A stretch of DNA of 64,000 nucleotides from NCBI GenBank assembly GCA_045110575.1, contig JBGCGF010000032.1, positions 34,813 through 98,812 on the forward strand, written 5' to 3'. Origin of the DNA: CALDTK01 sp045110575 (GTDB taxonomy: Bacteria; Bacteroidota; Bacteroidia; Chitinophagales; Saprospiraceae). Every line of letters begins with the position of its first letter. Position 1 is the stretch's first letter. The position numbers were made by a program, and so were the translations under genes. The notes under the pieces were generated by a model, which was not told where the DNA came from, ran no database searches, and saw nothing but the letters and a program-made list of their open reading frames with translations. Below, in pieces: positions 44,545 through 53,836 of the stretch.

Positions 44545-45633
44545 ATGTCAAACACATCAATTAAAGTTTTCGATGATCGTTGGTTGAAGGCCATTGGGAT
44601 CCCAGTGATCGGTTTTCTGGTCCCAATTTTATTTTTTGGAGAATCTCCTGCCCAAGTTGGCTGGGATGTCTTTCTACCTTCTTGCTTCGTGTCGATGCTA
44701 TACACGGGTACTTATTGGTTTTTAGCTAGTGCAATCTTAGATTATTGGAGACAACACTTTCCTGACTCAACCAGTAATGCAAAGCGCATTGGTTATACGA
44801 TTGCTTCACAAATAATCGCGGTAGCAATTGTAGAGATTTTATGCAATTTTGCCTTTGGCTGGCATGACCTGTTAGGTAACTTCATAGCAGAACCTCGAGA
44901 TCATGACATCTGGCAAACAATGCCAATCAGTCTGCTCTTGGTATTTTCTATGACAGGAATCTATGAGGCCATCTACTTTTTCACTCTCTTTCGACAGGCC
45001 GAATTGGACAAGGAGCGTCTCCTACGATCTCAAGTTGAAAACCAACTCGACGCACTGCGAAAGCAGGTTGATCCGCATTTCTTGTTCAACAGCCTCAATA
45101 CCTTGGTGAGTATTATTCCAGAGAATCCAACAGCGGCTCAGGAATTTACGGTTCGCCTTTCTGCTACGTATCGCCGCTTATTAGAAATGCGCCACGTATC
45201 TCGGGTTTCTTTAGCACAAGAGCTCGAAGCACTTGACGACTACCTTCACTTACTGGAAGTACGTTACGAAGGACGTCTTCGCATTGACCTTCGTATCGAT
45301 CCCGCCCTATCGGAGTACCACATCGCTCCACTCGCTTTACAGCTACTCGTAGAAAATGCAGTGAAGCATAATGAAGCTAGCTTGAGCAATCCGCTCGTGG
45401 TCGAAGTTTACTCAGAAGCACAATCCATTACCGTCTCCAACCTCAAGCGACTTAAAGCCAAATCAGAAGTAGACTCTACGGGATTTGGATTAGAAAATTT
45501 GCGCGACCGCGTTAGGTTTCTTAATGCACAAGATGTCAACATAACGGAGACCGACGATAGGTTTTCAGTATCGGTTCCCTTACTCGAAATGGCTCCTGCG
45601 CCTCAGCTCGTTCACTCAAAAAAAGCTAGCTAA
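44545..45633 (+). CDS. LytS/YehU-type sensor histidine kinase
   Basis: The 362-residue protein has four predicted membrane helices (about 16-33, 50-66, 86-108, 128-150), a short coiled linker (FRQAELDKERLLRSQVENQ), then the His_kinase domain: His178 in QVDPHFLFNSLNTLV, N-box LLVENAVKHNEASL and a reduced G-box FGLENLRDRV. This class has no periplasmic sensor domain; the helices themselves probably sense. It overlaps the next gene, a LytTR response regulator, by one base (TAATG), which marks a tightly coupled operon. Confidence 0.93.
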   Translation: MSNTSIKVFDDRWLKAIGIPVIGFLVPILFFGESPAQVGWDVFLPSCFVSMLYTGTYWFLASAILDYWRQHFPDSTSNAKRIGYTIASQIIAVAIVEILCNFAFGWHDLLGNFIAEPRDHDIWQTMPISLLLVFSMTGIYEAIYFFTLFRQAELDKERLLRSQVENQLDALRKQVDPHFLFNSLNTLVSIIPENPTAAQEFTVRLSATYRRLLEMRHVSRVSLAQELEALDDYLHLLEVRYEGRLRIDLRIDPALSEYHIAPLALQLLVENAVKHNEASLSNPLVVEVYSEAQSITVSNLKRLKAKSEVDSTGFGLENLRDRVRFLNAQDVNITETDDRFSVSVPLLEMAPAPQLVHSKKAS

Positions 45634-46391
45634 TGCGAGTACTTATTGTTGAAGATGAGGCTCCTGCAGTCCGTCGGCTCACAGCTATGCTTTTGGCTAT
45701 TCGTCCACAAGCGACGATTGTCGGATCATGCGATACCTCCAGCTCTGCGATCGCAATGTTGCAACGTGAAAAGCCCGACATATTGCTCTGCGACATCGAG
45801 CTTGCCGATGGATTGAGCTTTCGTATCTGGGATAAAATCGACGTGACATGTCCCGTCATTTTCGTGACCGCTTACGATCAATATGCGGTCCGAGCGTTTC
45901 GCGTTCATAGCCTAGACTATTTGCTCAAGCCTATCAAAGAGGCCGACTTAGAAGCCGCGATTTTACGGTTTGAAGAGCAGAATCGATCGCCGATCGAGCC
46001 CGACATGATGCGCGAGTTGCTCTCTGCGGTTCATCGAAAAGAACCACAGTATCGCACACGCATTTTGACGACGCAGGGAAGAGAGTTTGTCCCCATGTCG
46101 ATTACAGGCATCCTTCACTTCTACTCTGAGGATAGGCTCTGTTTTGGCGTAAGCGCAGAAGGAAAATCACTCCTTGTCAGTGAATCTATTTCGAGACTTG
46201 CCGAAGAGCTCAACCCCAACGATTGGTTCCAAATTAATCGCGGTCAGCTCGTCCATATTGACAGCGTAGTCAAGGCAAGTCAATACTTAAACCACCGACT
46301 TAAGCTTTCGCTAAAACCTGCCAATACTACCCTCAGCAATGTTGTTGCTCGCGAGCGTGTAACCGCTTTTAAGACGTGGATGGGTGGGTAA
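45633..46391 (+). CDS. LytTR-family response regulator
   Basis: 252 residues: a receiver domain with VEDEAPA at the start, the phosphorylation site Asp54 in ILLCDIELADG, the signalling Thr/Lys region FVTAYDQYAVRAF and YLLKPI, followed by a LytTR DNA-binding domain (about 145-250, SITGILHFYSEDRLCFGVSA to NPNDWFQINRGQLVHID). It receives phosphate from the sensor kinase encoded immediately before it. Targets may be the neighbouring TonB receptor or PNGase-like genes (inference from position only). A dispersed 14-mer lies inside at 46304-46317 and a one-mismatch copy at 46141. Confidence 0.94.
   Translation: MRVLIVEDEAPAVRRLTAMLLAIRPQATIVGSCDTSSSAIAMLQREKPDILLCDIELADGLSFRIWDKIDVTCPVIFVTAYDQYAVRAFRVHSLDYLLKPIKEADLEAAILRFEEQNRSPIEPDMMRELLSAVHRKEPQYRTRILTTQGREFVPMSITGILHFYSEDRLCFGVSAEGKSLLVSESISRLAEELNPNDWFQINRGQLVHIDSVVKASQYLNHRLKLSLKPANTTLSNVVARERVTAFKTWMGG
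46304..46317 (+). repeat. dispersed 14-mer, T variant, inside the LytTR gene
   Basis: GCTTTCGCTAAAAC followed by C; encodes LSLK. Confidence 0.8.
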
Positions 46392-46511
46392 GAGTAATTG
46401 TCAGTTGCTAATTGTCAATGCCTTTGGGACGCACCATTGAGACTGGCTTTAAGTACGCCAACCAATTGCACTACCTATCCTGTCGAACCACTGGTTCGCA
46501 GGAAATAACAA

Positions 46512-46547
46512 AAGAGCACGTTCATCCCTAAGGATAAACGTGCTCTT
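46512..46547. terminator. hairpin between convergent genes
   Basis: Arms 46512-46527 and 46532-46547 (AAGAGCACGTT/AACGTGCTCTT core, one mismatch) around CTAA. It can terminate the LytTR gene on plus or the PNGase-like gene on minus. Confidence 0.75.
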
Positions 46548-46565
46548 CAATTGACAATTATGTAT

Positions 46566-46594
46566 AGTCCTGCGAAATGACAATTCGCAGGACT
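46566..46594 (-). terminator. second hairpin, just downstream of the PNGase-like gene
   Basis: Arms AGTCCTGCGAA (46566-46576) and TTCGCAGGACT (46584-46594), perfect, 13 bp after the minus-strand stop. Confidence 0.65.
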
Positions 46595-46607
46595 AGTTTA
46601 TGGCCTA

Positions 46608-49600
46608 TTAAAAACGCTCCACCCGTCGTGTCGTGTGAAGGTCGCCTTTGCGAATCACCACGAAGTACACACCTTTTGTCAAAGACTGGACATCTAGGCG
46701 AATGGTAGAGGAGCTACGATCGACTACAGATACAGCTTGTGCACGACCCAGTACATCAACAACTTGGATGTCTACATCTTGCGTATTCTCCAAAGAGATT
46801 GTTGCGAAATCACTCGTTGGATTCGGATATACTTGAATACTAGACAAGAAGGCTAATTCTTCAGCAGACAACGCGAAGTTTGTCGAGAAGCTGTATTCGA
46901 AACCGCCACCAAAATCTGGCTCAAATCCTTTGATCACATTGCCGAAGCCATCTATCAACCTCGCCGAACCTGCACCTTGGCCAGCATTCGCCCACCACTC
47001 AAGTCCATCGCCGCCCGTGTCCCTAAACACAATTCGGTAGCAATCTTCACCTAATGTTAGTTCCTCTGTATAGGTCGTGTTCGAACTTGTAAGAGGGTTG
47101 GTAGCGACAACATCACCCGCAGAATTGTATATCGCGTACACATTCTCATTGGGCGCATTGTTGGTACGAACACGGAACTCCATCTCGCGTGGCAAGATCT
47201 CAGGAAAGTCGAATGGAGACGATACCAGGTTGTTGTTACTGTATTCGTCAGCGCCATCGTTTGGCTGATCTACTTCCGCCCAGAAGACATTGTTACTGCC
47301 TCTGATGTCGTACCACAACGAGCGCGGTGCAGGTATCGAAACAACTTCTTCTTCCATGAACTCTAGGTCGCCCGTCCACTCAAACGTTTGAGGTGAACTT
47401 GAGTCGTTGATCCAATAGGTAATGGTTGCACTCTCAAGAACCGTTGCACCAGAATTTCGAATCACGACTTGAGGATCGGCGCAAATCGTTCCTGTACGCG
47501 TGTACTCTGCAGTGTTGTTCGGAGCAACCACTTTCACCAGCGAAACATCCTGCTGGAAGTTCGGCGCGCCGTAGCTGACCACTTGATGCGCAACGTGGTA
47601 GCGATAGTCTCCATTTGGATTGAGCGGTGCTGATGTCGAGTAATCAAACGTGACTGTTGATCCCGGTGAAACATCGTCTGTAAAGTCAACTTCCTTCGCA
47701 AGGGAACGCTCACCTGGACACCAACCTTGACGATCAATTACCCATGTTCCTCCTTGCGGGAAAATCGGATTCATGTCACACTCTTGGGTGATCTGCCAGC
47801 TTGACAACGTCCCTGCATTGAGAGCAAGGTTATGCGTAATGATTCCTCCATTCTGACCGAACTCTCCCTCAGATCCGTGACCCGTAATCGATGATCGGAT
47901 CTTGAACGACTCGGCATCGGCATCCAAATCATATGCCATGCGTGCAAACTTCTGGTTCGTCGCGATCTGGCTGATATTAGCATGCCCTGCACGGTTTGTT
48001 CCTTGCCACAGCTGATCATATTTCACAACATCTCTTGCAGGCGTTCCAACCGTGTAAACGAACTCGAGGTCCATCTCTTCTTGATATTGGCCTCCCAACG
48101 TCATGAGTAAACGCTTATCTCCTTTAAGGATACTTGCGTAATCAGTCATGTCAAAATACCAAGACTTTCCTTCTTGACCGAAGTCGACACCAATACCATA
48201 AGGTGTCACGAAAGATACCAGCTCATTGTAGAAAGGAAAGCGACGGACATACACCAACTCATCAATTTCTATTTCGCCATCAGGATTCAATTCCTCTTCT
48301 GAAATAAGATCGCCAGTCAACTCATCGTAGATACTATAGTAGATACCGTGAAGCTCAACTGGATCGGTAGTTACAACCACATCGTCAAGTAGTTGACCTA
48401 CTGGCGCAGGAGTAATGGTACGTGTAGTGAGAAAGTGACGCGGGTACCGAACGATAGGTCGATTCACAACTTGCGTAGTGGTATTAACCGCATAGACTCC
48501 TTGATAAAAAGAGAAATTTGGCTGGCTGTTCAACCGCTCAAAATCTTTAAAGAGCTCCGCTCCATTATTGAACGAAACGTCATACTTACTTCCTATCACC
48601 GCACCGTCTCTTCCATTCCCTGACATGTCAGCTACAGTGTTTCCAGCGTCCTCAAAAGGGAAGTATAATTGAAGATTCGTGTAGTTCGGATGCGTATTGT
48701 CAAGACGGATATTCTTCCATGTATTAATGGTCCCTGCGGCGAGGTTAGTGTCCCAAACGCGGACATCATCGATCTCCGCATTTAAGTATCGGTTATTCAC
48801 TCCCCTACTGATACGGAAGTTGAATCCATCGGCGCCAACTTCTGTGTCAATTGGTGTGGTGCCGACGGCACTATTTCCGTCAAGTTGACCGTCGATGTAG
48901 AACGAAATATCCGTGAGGTTGTCACCATTCAAAACCGCAGCGACGTGGTGCCATTCACCATCATTGATAGCCGTAGCAGATACGGTGCCGCCATTGCCAT
49001 TTTCGACACGAAGAAGTCCATTTGCAAATCGGAAGACCCACTTACGGTTCGCCGAGTTGATGCCCCAACTTGCAATCTCTCCGCTTGTTCCTGTACTTGT
49101 TTTGACCCAAGCTTCAACCGTTCGGTTTTGACTTCCGCCAACTCCTTTGTAGTTGCCAACTTCGATGTACGCATTGTTTGTCAGGTATAGCTGCTGCTCG
49201 TTTGTCGATGCGAGACCTTTGACCTCAGTTGTCGCGCTGCCTGTAACCGTGGTTTGCGAGGATAGCATTCCAAGGTTTGAAAAGTTCATTTCCACGAGCA
49301 CATTTGAAGTTCCATTCCAGGTAAAAGGCGTATGGAAATGCAGCTTATTGTCAGTGCTTGCGCTAAAACCTACGTTGTTTCGATACACTTCTTGAAACCC
49401 ATCAAAGTCAACGGCACCTTCAAGATTAGCTTCAGTAGTCATCTTGAATTTAACCCTCAAGTGACGGGCATTTCCTGCTGCAGATGATATCGGCAAACTG
49501 ATAGCATTGATATTTCCTGGAACGAGCCCCGCCGCCTGAAGGTCTGAGGCTGTGTAGAGGTAGTACGATTTACCGGCAGTCTTGTCTGTAGGCACAACAG

Positions 49601-50093
49601 TACCTAAAGAGACTGAACCCATCCCAACTGTAGATTCTGTTTCGCTAGTCGTACTGACTACCTGTACATCGATCAAATTCGTTTGCAAGAAGTCCGTAAC
49701 GGGATCATTGCGATAGTCGAAGAAATCGTCGGTGATGTTCGTGATGTGGTTGTCTGCAATTGTTATCTCAGCCTCCTCAAACTTCGTCGAATCGACCAAG
49801 TAGGTATTACAAGAGTAGTCCCACTCGCCACAACCCTTGTTTCGTTCACCAGATGTCGAAACCAGTGCGTCCTTGCAACGCATGGTGTACTTCAACATTA
49901 TTTTCTCATAGGTCACTCCCTGCAGGTCAGGAAACTGAATCATGGTATCGCGCGAAGTGCTCTGAAAGTCAAACGCTTTGACAGAAATGAGGTCTCCAAC
50001 ATTTTGAGCTTGGGTGGCGGTATTCGCGAAGAATAGCCCTACAAGTGCGAGAAGTGAACACAGGAGATGTGTTCGGGGAGTAGAATGGGACAT
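46608..50093 (-). CDS. T9SS-secreted PNGase F-like deglycosylase with LamG insertion
   Basis: A 1161-residue secreted enzyme. Signal peptide 1-30 (TATQAQ). The N-terminal part has KGCGEWDYSCNTYL (86-99), matching the PNGase F segment TCDEWDRYANVYV whose EWD aspartate is catalytic; here it is Asp92. A LamG/concanavalin-like domain (about 305-500, RTVEAWVKTS, NDGEWHHVAAVLNG, IDDVRVWD) is inserted. The PNGase F C-terminal part follows (about 690-860): SSITGHGSEGEFGQNGG, DMNPIFPQGGTWVIDRQGWC, then PG. A T9SS type A domain ends it (about 1084-1161, VYPNPTSDF). PNGase F releases asparagine-linked glycans from glycoproteins. It is divergent from a GH3 gene. Normal PNGase F is about 310-550 residues, so this is much longer. 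Confidence 0.87.
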   Translation of the reverse strand: MSHSTPRTHLLCSLLALVGLFFANTATQAQNVGDLISVKAFDFQSTSRDTMIQFPDLQGVTYEKIMLKYTMRCKDALVSTSGERNKGCGEWDYSCNTYLVDSTKFEEAEITIADNHITNITDDFFDYRNDPVTDFLQTNLIDVQVVSTTSETESTVGMGSVSLGTVVPTDKTAGKSYYLYTASDLQAAGLVPGNINAISLPISSAAGNARHLRVKFKMTTEANLEGAVDFDGFQEVYRNNVGFSASTDNKLHFHTPFTWNGTSNVLVEMNFSNLGMLSSQTTVTGSATTEVKGLASTNEQQLYLTNNAYIEVGNYKGVGGSQNRTVEAWVKTSTGTSGEIASWGINSANRKWVFRFANGLLRVENGNGGTVSATAINDGEWHHVAAVLNGDNLTDISFYIDGQLDGNSAVGTTPIDTEVGADGFNFRISRGVNNRYLNAEIDDVRVWDTNLAAGTINTWKNIRLDNTHPNYTNLQLYFPFEDAGNTVADMSGNGRDGAVIGSKYDVSFNNGAELFKDFERLNSQPNFSFYQGVYAVNTTTQVVNRPIVRYPRHFLTTRTITPAPVGQLLDDVVVTTDPVELHGIYYSIYDELTGDLISEEELNPDGEIEIDELVYVRRFPFYNELVSFVTPYGIGVDFGQEGKSWYFDMTDYASILKGDKRLLMTLGGQYQEEMDLEFVYTVGTPARDVVKYDQLWQGTNRAGHANISQIATNQKFARMAYDLDADAESFKIRSSITGHGSEGEFGQNGGIITHNLALNAGTLSSWQITQECDMNPIFPQGGTWVIDRQGWCPGERSLAKEVDFTDDVSPGSTVTFDYSTSAPLNPNGDYRYHVAHQVVSYGAPNFQQDVSLVKVVAPNNTAEYTRTGTICADPQVVIRNSGATVLESATITYWINDSSSPQTFEWTGDLEFMEEEVVSIPAPRSLWYDIRGSNNVFWAEVDQPNDGADEYSNNNLVSSPFDFPEILPREMEFRVRTNNAPNENVYAIYNSAGDVVATNPLTSSNTTYTEELTLGEDCYRIVFRDTGGDGLEWWANAGQGAGSARLIDGFGNVIKGFEPDFGGGFEYSFSTNFALSAEELAFLSSIQVYPNPTSDFATISLENTQDVDIQVVDVLGRAQAVSVVDRSSSTIRLDVQSLTKGVYFVVIRKGDLHTTRRVERF
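49356..49369 (+). repeat. one-mismatch copy of the dispersed 14-mer
   Basis: GCTTGCGCTAAAAC, followed by C, inside the PNGase-like gene. Confidence 0.5.
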
Positions 50094-50203
50094 AGACTGT
50101 ATTTAGTGGTGACCTAAACTTAAGGAATAGTGAGCAGTCGATCGTGCAAATTGAAAGGCGGAGCACTACTTCATTTCCCACTTCTCGTAATTACCTTGCC
50201 CCC

Positions 50204-52654
50204 ATGCGTATTTTCTCAGCTGTCGCCAAAACGTCCTTTATACTTCTTCTTGCCGCTTGTACCCCCAAGCAAACGCAAGTAATAACCCAAACAGAAGCCA
50301 TCAATGGTGTTGCTTCTACCATTATCGAAAAGCCGGTGATGGGATCCAATGCAGACTTCGGTGGGTCTAGTTTTAGCGAAAGCGGACCAGTAAACATTGG
50401 TGCATTTAAGACCACTGTAGCGCAAGAGGCGAAAATCGATTCCCTTATCAGCGTCATGACCGTCGAAGAGAAGGCGGGTCAAATGAACCAATACACGAGC
50501 TTCTACGACATTACTGGACCAGCTCCAACAGGTGGATCCTCAGAGCAACGCTTCAACCAAGTGAAAGCTGGACTCGTCGGTTCAATGCTGAACGTTACGG
50601 GTGTTGAGCAAACACGCAAGATTCAAGAACTAGCGATGCAGAGTCGCTTGAAGATTCCGATGATTTTCGGTTTCGACGTCATTCATGGTTTCAAGACGCA
50701 GTTCCCTGTTCCACTCGCAGAAGCAGCAACATTTGATATTGACATGATTCAGCAAGCTGCTCGTTGGGCAGCAATTGAAGCAAGTGCTTACGGTATTCAC
50801 TGGACGTTCGCTCCGATGGTGGATGTGAGTCCGGATGCACGCTGGGGTCGCATCGTCGAAGGCGCCGGAGAAGATCCATACTACGGTAGCATGGTTGCTG
50901 CTGCACGCGTTCGCGGTTTCCAAGGAGCACGCTTAAGTGATGAGACTTCAATAGCCGCATGTGCCAAGCACTTTGCAGGTTACGGCTATGCGGCAGGCGG
51001 TAGAGATTACAACTCTTCTGAAGTAAGCGACTACGTGCTTAACAACGAGATCCTGCCTCCTTTCAAGGCAGCGGCTGAGGCAGGTAGTGCAACATTCATG
51101 AATGGCTTCCACTCGATCAACGGGCAGCCGGTAACAGGAAGTAAGACACTACAACGTGACTGGTTGAAGGACGGCATGAAGTGGCCAGGATTCATCGTAA
51201 GTGACTGGGGATCGATTGGCGAGATGATCGCACACGGCTCGGTTGCAGACAATGCAGGCGCGGCAAAAAAAGCGGTTGAAGCAGGAAGTGACATGGACAT
51301 GGAAACACGTGCCTATATCGAAGAGCTACCGAAGTTGGTCAAAGCAAACGAGGTGGATGTCAAGTTGCTTGATGATGCAGTTCGACGCATTCTTCGCGTG
51401 AAGATGGCGCTCGGCTTGTTCGAGAATCCATACAAGAATTGTGATCCAGTGCGAGAAGCAGCTGCGATGGGCAATGCAGAAATGAAAGCAGATGCCATTG
51501 AGATGGCTGCAGCTAGTGCTGTGCTTCTTAAGAATGAGGGCAATTTGCTTCCGCTAAAACCTACGGGCACGCAGAAGATCGTCGTCATTGGTGATTTGGC
51601 AAGTGCGAAGGACTCGCCACAAGGAACGTGGAGCCTTGGCGCGAATCGCGGTTCGGCAGTAACACTTGTTGATGCGATTGAAGCTCAGCTCAACGACGTA
51701 TCACGCATGAACGTGGTGACTGGTCCATCGACACTTACGAAAGATTCTAAGCAGGACTTCCTTTGGGAGGTCTTCCCAAACACCACTGACCGCACCGGCA
51801 TGAACGAGGCGGTTGCCGCGGCACGTGCAGCAGACGTTGTGATTATGGCACTCGGTGAGCCTGGCTTCATGAGTGGTGAGGCACGTAGCCGAACAGACAT
51901 TGGCCTCCCGGGCTTGCAGCAAGACATGTTTGACGCTGTACACGCGGTCAACAAGAACATTGCAGTGATTCTTTATAGCGGTCGCCCGCTTGCGATTGAG
52001 TCACTTTCTGAAAATGCACAGAGTATCCTTCTTGCATGGCAGCCAGGTACCTATGGCAACCAAGGCATCGCGGAGCTGATCTTCGGAAAGGCTAATCCAC
52101 GAGGTAAGCTTCCTGTCAGTTTCCCATACGTAGTTGGACAAGAGCCTCTCACGTACCGTGAGTACTCTACGGGTCGCCCGGGCTACCGTGGCCGTCCAGA
52201 CGGAACCAAGATGGTCTTCTCTTCTCACTACATGGATGCACCTGTAGGCGCATTGTTCCCATTTGGTCATGGCTTGAGCTACACGACGTTCAAGTACAAG
52301 AAGCCAACCGGTGGACGTTTTGATTCTGATGCAACGCGCACAAAGCAGACGTACAAGATCACAACAACGGTAACCAACACGGGCAAGGTTGCAGGTACAG
52401 AAGTGGTTCAGCTTTACATCAATGATCCAGTGGCTAGCCGCGTCCGTCCAATCAAAGAATTGAAGGGTGTGCGTACGGTATTCCTAGAGCCTGGTGCTTC
52501 TAAGATCGTCACGTTCTTACTTGGTGAAGACGAGCTTCTGTTCTGGAGTGCTGATCAAGGCTGGCACGTTGAGGCTGGAACGATTAAGGTTTGGATTGGT
52601 GGAAGTAGTGCTGATTTGGGTGAAGGGATGGAGATTGAGGTGGTGGCGAAGTGA
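50204..52654 (+). CDS. GH3-family beta-glucosidase-like lipoprotein
   Basis: From ATG 50204 the protein has 816 residues; an in-frame TTG at 50144 would add 20 ahead of the lipoprotein signal (FILLLAACTPK). The GH3 parts are complete: N-terminal barrel with FGFDVIHGFKTQFPVPLAEA, TFAPMVDVSPDARWGRI, CAKHFAGYGYA, the nucleophile Asp334 in GFIVSDWGSIGEM; the second domain with AAASAVLLKNEGNLLPLKP and NPRGKLPVSFPY; and a fibronectin-like C-terminal domain (VTNTGKVAGTEVVQLYI). GH3 enzymes remove terminal beta-glucose, xylose or GlcNAc. The gene is divergent from the PNGase-like gene, and the two probably share regulation. A dispersed 14-mer lies inside (50370). Confidence 0.93.
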   Translation: MRIFSAVAKTSFILLLAACTPKQTQVITQTEAINGVASTIIEKPVMGSNADFGGSSFSESGPVNIGAFKTTVAQEAKIDSLISVMTVEEKAGQMNQYTSFYDITGPAPTGGSSEQRFNQVKAGLVGSMLNVTGVEQTRKIQELAMQSRLKIPMIFGFDVIHGFKTQFPVPLAEAATFDIDMIQQAARWAAIEASAYGIHWTFAPMVDVSPDARWGRIVEGAGEDPYYGSMVAAARVRGFQGARLSDETSIAACAKHFAGYGYAAGGRDYNSSEVSDYVLNNEILPPFKAAAEAGSATFMNGFHSINGQPVTGSKTLQRDWLKDGMKWPGFIVSDWGSIGEMIAHGSVADNAGAAKKAVEAGSDMDMETRAYIEELPKLVKANEVDVKLLDDAVRRILRVKMALGLFENPYKNCDPVREAAAMGNAEMKADAIEMAAASAVLLKNEGNLLPLKPTGTQKIVVIGDLASAKDSPQGTWSLGANRGSAVTLVDAIEAQLNDVSRMNVVTGPSTLTKDSKQDFLWEVFPNTTDRTGMNEAVAAARAADVVIMALGEPGFMSGEARSRTDIGLPGLQQDMFDAVHAVNKNIAVILYSGRPLAIESLSENAQSILLAWQPGTYGNQGIAELIFGKANPRGKLPVSFPYVVGQEPLTYREYSTGRPGYRGRPDGTKMVFSSHYMDAPVGALFPFGHGLSYTTFKYKKPTGGRFDSDATRTKQTYKITTTVTNTGKVAGTEVVQLYINDPVASRVRPIKELKGVRTVFLEPGASKIVTFLLGEDELLFWSADQGWHVEAGTIKVWIGGSSADLGEGMEIEVVAK
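50370..50383 (-). repeat. dispersed 14-mer, T variant, inside the GH3 gene
   Basis: GTTTTAGCGAAAGC on the plus strand; encodes SFSES. Confidence 0.8.
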
Positions 52655-52693
52655 TTTTAGGGTTACGTTCGAAACGTAATAATAAAGTGTGAA

Positions 52694-53299
52694 ATGAAAT
52701 ACTCGATTCGTAAGCTAGGACCTTTACCAATTTTTCTGAAATTAAAAGAGCTCTTGACGAGTAATTTTTTCACATCAATATCAGCAAATAAAAAAATACC
52801 TAAATTATATCACATTCTTGTTTTAATAGATCGGATTATTGAGGATGATTCTTTCACAAAAAAAGAGATCCAAATCCCAAATAATATCTACCGCTTGTAT
52901 GAGGATTTACAAACACATAGAGTTACTGCAAGATTTGACGGCGCAAAAAATCTATTTAATCAAAAAGCAATATATTCCTTGCTTGAAGATCTTGAAAAAG
53001 AACTAGATTATTTTACTCACTCCATACTGCCGACCTCATTTAATCAAGTTTACAATTCCGATACTTACTATGTGCAACAAATAGATGAGCTATTAGAGCA
53101 AAAAAAAGAGTATGAAAACGCCATTAAAAGACAGGAAACACTACAAGGAGCCACAGAAGATGAGATAGCTGTACATAAGCATAATCTTAAAGAAAAAGAG
53201 GCCTCTCTAGCTAAAGCTTCTGACCAAATTAATGCATACCGTAAAGAACTAGAAGAGAAAAAAAAAGAAAGAAAACATTATAAACGAATGGGACAATAA
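52694..53299 (+). CDS. coiled-coil protein, probably the 5' part of a frameshifted gene
   Basis: 201 residues, not recognised. The first half is soluble and helical; the second half (about 135-198, QQIDELLEQKKEYENAIKRQ to EKKKERKHYK) is a charged coiled coil. The base composition is much more AT-rich than the GH3 gene before it. Just before its stop lies a run of nine A (53258-53266). In the +1 frame the coding sequence continues without stop from 53253 into the membrane protein at 53373 (KENIINEWDNKIKTTFDNLT), so the two are probably one gene of about 380 codons split by a one-base change in the A-run, or joined by slippage. Confidence 0.65.
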   Translation: MKYSIRKLGPLPIFLKLKELLTSNFFTSISANKKIPKLYHILVLIDRIIEDDSFTKKEIQIPNNIYRLYEDLQTHRVTARFDGAKNLFNQKAIYSLLEDLEKELDYFTHSILPTSFNQVYNSDTYYVQQIDELLEQKKEYENAIKRQETLQGATEDEIAVHKHNLKEKEASLAKASDQINAYRKELEEKKKERKHYKRMGQ

Positions 53300-53372
53300 A
53301 ATAAAAACTACTTTCGACAACCTCACGAAGTACTTAACACCAATTACTGACGAACACACAAGACTTAAAAGG

Positions 53373-53834
53373 ATGTTCTACCTCTACGGCTTCCTAATCC
53401 TAATAGCCTTAGGCACCATCATCGCCTTAGAATTTTACATGTTCGGCAAACTGAATAATGCCTTAGAATTTCCTCGATGGCGAGACTACCTAACTGCGAT
53501 GGTTCCAATACCGATTCTTGGAGGGCTTTTCTGGACTTTCATTGTCCAACTAAATAGAACACAGCGACAGTTACTGGTTACTTCAAAGCATATCCACCAA
53601 ATAAAATACATTGAGGGTTTACTACTTGCCACCAATTCTTTATCTACAGATATTAACGACTCAATCAAAAGGGTAAACAATGCCATAGACCAGCTTTTAG
53701 AAAACCACCTAAATACAAATCTCTCTGGTGACTCACTGAATGAACAGGCTATCATTAAGGAGGAGAACAAAGACACTGTGCCGATAGATACGGTAATAAA
53801 GCTTCTCAAAGAAGCTAAAGGGATTATCAAGTAA
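53373..53834 (+). CDS. two-helix membrane protein, probable 3' part of the same gene
   Basis: Read from ATG 53373 the protein has 153 residues with two membrane helices (FYLYGFLILIALGTIIALEF and MVPIPILGGLFWTFIVQLN) and then a soluble helical tail. In frame, coding-like sequence extends upstream to 53253 (FDNLTKYLTPITDEHTRLKR), inside the coiled-coil gene. A fused product would be coiled coil, two membrane helices, helical cytoplasmic tail. Family not recognised. The downstream membrane gene starts 2 bp after its stop. Confidence 0.62.
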   Translation: MFYLYGFLILIALGTIIALEFYMFGKLNNALEFPRWRDYLTAMVPIPILGGLFWTFIVQLNRTQRQLLVTSKHIHQIKYIEGLLLATNSLSTDINDSIKRVNNAIDQLLENHLNTNLSGDSLNEQAIIKEENKDTVPIDTVIKLLKEAKGIIK

Positions 53835-53836
53835 AC

